From assembly GCF_002288925.2 (NCBI RefSeq), contig NW_022098069.1:79327544-79391543 (forward strand): a DNA stretch of 64,000 nucleotides, written 5' to 3'. The notes under the pieces are model-generated. The model was not told the origin of the DNA and ran no database searches. It saw only the letters and a list, made by a program, of their open reading frames with translations. Shown here in pieces: positions 60,041 through 64,000 of the stretch. A program made the translations under genes and the position numbers. This DNA comes from Delphinapterus leucas (Eukaryota > Chordata > Mammalia > Artiodactyla > Monodontidae). Each line of letters begins with the position of its first letter. The stretch's first letter is position 1.

Positions 60041-63000
60041 TATGAAAAAAAGTTGAGAAAATATTCTTGGTAAAAGTAACAGTCTGAAAAACTTGGAGAT
60101 AAGAAAGTTCATGGTATATATGGGAACTTATAAGCTGTTTAGCATGTTTGTCCTATTAAATACAATTAGACCGAATTAAGACTAAAGAGCTAGGCAGAAA
60201 TTCTTGAACAGCTCTATGAATTGCTGAAGTATTTGGATTTTATCTTAAGTATGAGAAAGGAGTGAGTAAAACCTAACGACCAAAATTCTCTCACTTGAGA
60301 AGTTGGGTGTATGAGGAAGCACACAATACTGTATGGACTTATCAAGGGTTCTAGAGAGTTCAGTTCAGTTCCAGTTTAACAATAACATAGATTTGGAGAT
60401 TGGTTTTACCAAATTAGCTCAGCTTCAAGGCAGTATTTGGCTAGCACAGCCTCTCTTTAGAAGCAGCAGCAGCTGTAGCAATGTGAGACCAACCTGTGTG
60501 AGCACCATGGATCTTGGCATTAGGTCCCCTCAAGCCACAAGAGCAGAAGAGAAGAGTGACAATCATTCAATGTCTAAGAAGGCTGATTGTGAATGCCATT
60601 AAAACACCACTGAGTATAGATTAGACATGAGGTTGGGAGCGTATTTTGAAGAATGGCTGCCAGTCCTGTAAGAATTAATGATGACAAAGATAAACAAGTA
60701 CTTTCTATTCTTCTATTGGGTCCGTAAGTTTACTCTCAGAGTTGTGTAATATGGAACAGAACAAGCTACATAAAATCATTCAAAAATTAGTGGTAAAAGG
60801 GGGTGGGGGACAATCAGTTCTTCATTTAAAATACTACAAAATATAAGAATTTGGATTCTCTGGGTTCTCAGCTCCTTTAGCCTCCCTCTGGTCCACCCAA
60901 CTTTTCTCAGTGGATTTCAAACCCTCTTGGAGTAGAGTACGGAAATGAGTCATTGAATCTTGAGGTAACCTGCATATTTCCCATTTTCTGCCCCTGCCAC
61001 TGACACACATACAACAGAACGATCTGCAATTTTCCAGATGATGATTCTGGCCAAGCAGTGATACTGTCCAGTTGATTACTCCTTCATCTTTGATACAGTT
61101 TCATCATTGAGTTTCTCTGTACATGGTAGATTCCCTCTCTGAAAATAGCCCCTCTGCTCTTCAATGCTGCCCATTCAATCATTCATTATTGATACTGACT
61201 TCTTACATTTATTTTTATTATTGTTGTTGTTGTTATTATCATTACGTTTTTGCTCATGAAGGACGCTGTTCTTTGGATTGGAGAGTAGTTCACACATTGT
61301 CATTTTACCCCTAACTGTTCTCATGTGAACATTCTAACACTGTCAGCAGTATTATTTTGAATACAAAATATGAGCTACATTGCTTTCAGTGAGTTTGCAT
61401 TTGTATTTCTTATTATGCTAGATTAAAACCGGTCATAACTGGTCACTACGTGTGTGCTTGCATTAAGCACATTATTGTAGTGCATGAGTAATAATGTTAA
61501 TAATGGTAATAACAATGACAGCAGCAACTATATACAAGAAGACTTTAAAGACAGGAAAGGAAGTACAAGGTGGCAACTCAAATTTCCCTTTACTAGCAAT
61601 TAAAAATCACTTGGGAAAGAGAAAGAAGTTAAGCAAAGTTAGATTCAGACGCTGAGATAGACTCTGTTTAAAAAAAGTATTGATTTGCAAGGCTAGCATG
61701 ATAAAATAATATTTTGATCTCCAATTAGCCTACTGTCATGCACTCGTTTCTTTTTTGTAATTGGTACACAAAGAAACACAACCTCTATATTTGCATTTCA
61801 TTAAACACGCATATGAGGCGCTAGAATTGGATACCTCTGTAAACTTGATCTAGTTTTAGAAAATGCTTAAAAATACTTAGAATTAATATTGGTTCTTGGA
61901 AATCAGTCAAGTCCTGAAAAGTATTGTTAAGAAAGAGTGAACTGAAAAGTAAATATTTCTTATTAATCTAAAATCTACTCATACAGTACTGAATGAGAGC
62001 ACAGTGTTGAAGAGTGACTTGGTGGAATTAAATGTTTTAAGATTTCATTTATCTTATAGTCTCTTTAAATTTGCAGTAAAGTCAACCTGCCCATTACTAT
62101 AAATAAAATGCAAGCAAGGAAAGTTATAAAGTTTGTCATTCAAAAATGTAGATAGTCTTTATATTTATTAGAACATAGCAAATTTTCCATTTTGGCTTGA
62201 ATATGCCACCTTTAGCCTTAACTATGGTGAATGTTGCCAAATCCATTCTCTACACGCCTCTGGCATGAAGCAATATTGCTAGGCGTGAAGAAAAACCTAG
62301 GAGACATACTGCAGAATTACTGTGCTTGTGCACTTGCACTTCTCCTCTAGGCAAAGTAAGAAGCAAATTACACATTCATTCATAAGTCAAATAGAGCTGA
62401 GTGCAAATCCTACCTTTGCTGTCACAACGCTACATAATCTTAGATGTCAGATCTGTGATCTTTATCAGTTTGGTGTCCTTTTTTCTGTAAAAGAAAATGG
62501 AAAATTTTGAAAAGATTCACTTAAATTCTCTTAAATTGCCCTTAATCATTCATATTAGAATATTTTTAAATTAAACTTCTAAGACTCAATTAAGCAAAGA
62601 GGAAATTTGTAGAGTACTTAAAATTTTCTCAACCTTCTTTGTGCTACAGAATACAGACTCCACCCTCATCAACTCTGCTCCAGTAATAGTTATTGCCAAC
62701 AAAATTGCAATGAGAAAAGTTGTGAGCACAGCTTCTTTCAAGTTCAGCAGGAGAGAATATGATGATTAATTAGTGATGTCTAAGGGTCCAAGAGGGCTGA
62801 GCATTTGCTAGCCTTGTAAACTATAAATCACGGACTTAAAGTGTTTCTTTTACAGACAGCCTATGATTTCCTGTTGATATCACAAGTTCTAGTTTGGTGC
62901 AGCAAAAATAATAATAATAATAATTGATCTAAACCAGAAGGCTTAGTTTCAAGGGACAATATGCTCCCCGATTTTAGATGTTTTAATTCTTGTTGGTCCT

Positions 63001-63244
63001 TTAATCTCTAAAATTATGTCAAAAATAACTATTCATAATACTGTTATAAGACATAAATAACTTATGTGAAAGCACTATGTCAATTATAACTTATTACCCT
63101 AACATTACATATTCATTATTTTATTATACACAGCATAATTAGACTCCAAATTTATATTTAGTATGAGACATAAATGTAGGGTGAATTTTTTCCAATTGGT
63201 AAATGTAGGCTATTTCGGTGGGTTGCAGTCTTTACTTTAGCTCC
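60041..63244. other. Unique intergenic DNA
   Basis: About 3.2 kb, AT-rich, with short microsatellites (TTG/TTA near 61210-61240, AAT at 62906-62925). The 89-codon forward frame at 60333-60602 is the most protein-like in composition but has no known domain, no Kozak-like context I would trust and no evidence of exons. I treat it as chance. Confidence 0.55.
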
Positions 63245-63459
63245 TTTTTTTTTTTTTTTTTTTTTTTGCCGTACACGGGCCTCTCACTGTTGTAGCCTCT
63301 CCCGTTGAAGAGCACAGGCTCCGGACATGCAGGCTCAGCGGCCATGGCTCACGGGCCCAGCCGCTCCTCGGCATGTGGGATCTTCCCGGACCGGGGCACG
63401 AACCCGTGTCCCCTGCATCGGCAGGCGGACTCTCAACCACTGCGCCACCAGGGAAGCCC
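63245..63459 (-). mobile_element. Young-looking CHR-type SINE, reverse strand
   Basis: A pure T run of 23 at 63245-63267 (poly-A tail), then gccgtacacgggcctctcac and the SINE body backwards with the reversed B-box (gggcacgaaccc) and head caccagggaagccc. High identity to the 55.4 kb copy and the pure tail indicate recent insertion. No clear TSD is found. Confidence 0.94.
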
Positions 63460-64000
63460 TTGGTTCTTTTTGATTGTGTATCATAAGCATTTTATTTCCT
63501 TTCATTTTTAGATAATTGATTTTCAAGCTTCTTAATTTCATGACTAAAAGAATCAAATGTATTCTTTACGGAAAAATCTGTGTCCAACGTCTCAAAGTTC
63601 ATACAACAAGAGCACATTGTAATCCTCTTATTTAAACACATGGGTGAAATTGTACCGCTACTTAAATTTATACCTTAAAAAGGATGCCACACCTGAGTAT
63701 CCTCTCTTGTAGTTATTTTTCCCCCCTGCATCACTTCAGATTGTTCCCGCTCTTTTGCCCTCTAAACACAATTCAATAACAAATAACAACTCTTGCCTCC
63801 TAAATATCTCCTCAACTCATTCATTTCTTTCCATATTTAGTACCTGTGACCTAATCCACAAATTACCACCATTTCTTTCCTGGACTATACAATAACCTCC
63901 TAACAGGGTTATCAATATTTCCTCCAGCCACTTTCCTAATCCATTTTCCACAGTGAAGTCAGATTAATCATTCAAATAAATCGTATCTGATCTTGGCACA
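63460..64000. other. Unique intergenic DNA at window end
   Basis: No gene or clear repeat is recognised in the last 540 bp. Confidence 0.5.

Noticed and set aside
60333..60602. 89-codon forward frame with a serine-rich middle and mixed composition
   Set aside because: No recognisable domain, no splice context or promoter evidence; within chance expectation for a 64-kb window.

Overview
The window is non-coding mammalian DNA, most likely from a cetacean. The main evidence is eight tRNA-derived SINEs (seven full-length, one 5'-truncated). They start gggcttccctggtgg or gggacttccttggtgg, carry pol III A/B boxes and end in an A-rich tail. This is the CHR-type SINE family of whales, dolphins and their closest artiodactyl relatives. 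They occur with cetartiodactyl-type L1 elements, ancient MIR/L2 pieces, MaLR (MLT1-like) LTRs and one ERV-L-type internal fragment. I find no intact host protein-coding gene, no spliced exon I can support, no structural RNA gene and no CRISPR array. The long open frames are L1 fragments, their antisense shadows, or SINE read-through.

Layout. 1-9.8 kb: AT-rich unique DNA with two reverse-strand MaLR-type LTRs (4.95-5.34 and 8.64-9.2 kb) and a reverse-strand L1 3' fragment (5.84-7.1 kb). 9.8-14.5 kb: an old reverse-strand L1 that received at least three later insertions. 14.5-20 kb: AT-rich DNA with an older L1 3' end, a MIR and an MLT1-like LTR. 20.06-25.72 kb: a nearly complete forward L1 with a matching target-site duplication (TSD), both ORFs broken. 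27.5-29 kb: an ERV-L-type pol remnant (RNase H end, integrase, dUTPase). 30.8-32.2 kb: an L1 with a 5' inversion, invaded by two SINEs, with a third just downstream.

35.2-49.75 kb is a forward-strand L1 cluster. It holds one L1 with an intact 5' end that stops inside reverse transcriptase, a separate L1 3' end, an older L1 split by a MaLR solo LTR, and a third long L1. That third L1 carries the most informative object here: a processed pseudogene of UQCRFS1 (the Rieske iron-sulfur protein of complex III), with a perfect 14-bp TSD, itself split by a later L1 3' fragment. 49.85-50.2 kb: a SINE that appears to carry a 3'-transduced segment. 50.2-64 kb: mostly unique AT-rich DNA with MIR, old L1, MLT1-like LTR and three more SINEs.

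There is no pathway or operon. The interest lies in the insertion chronology: L1, then the UQCRFS1 retrocopy, then an L1 fragment inside the retrocopy. I found no evidence for an undescribed functional system.
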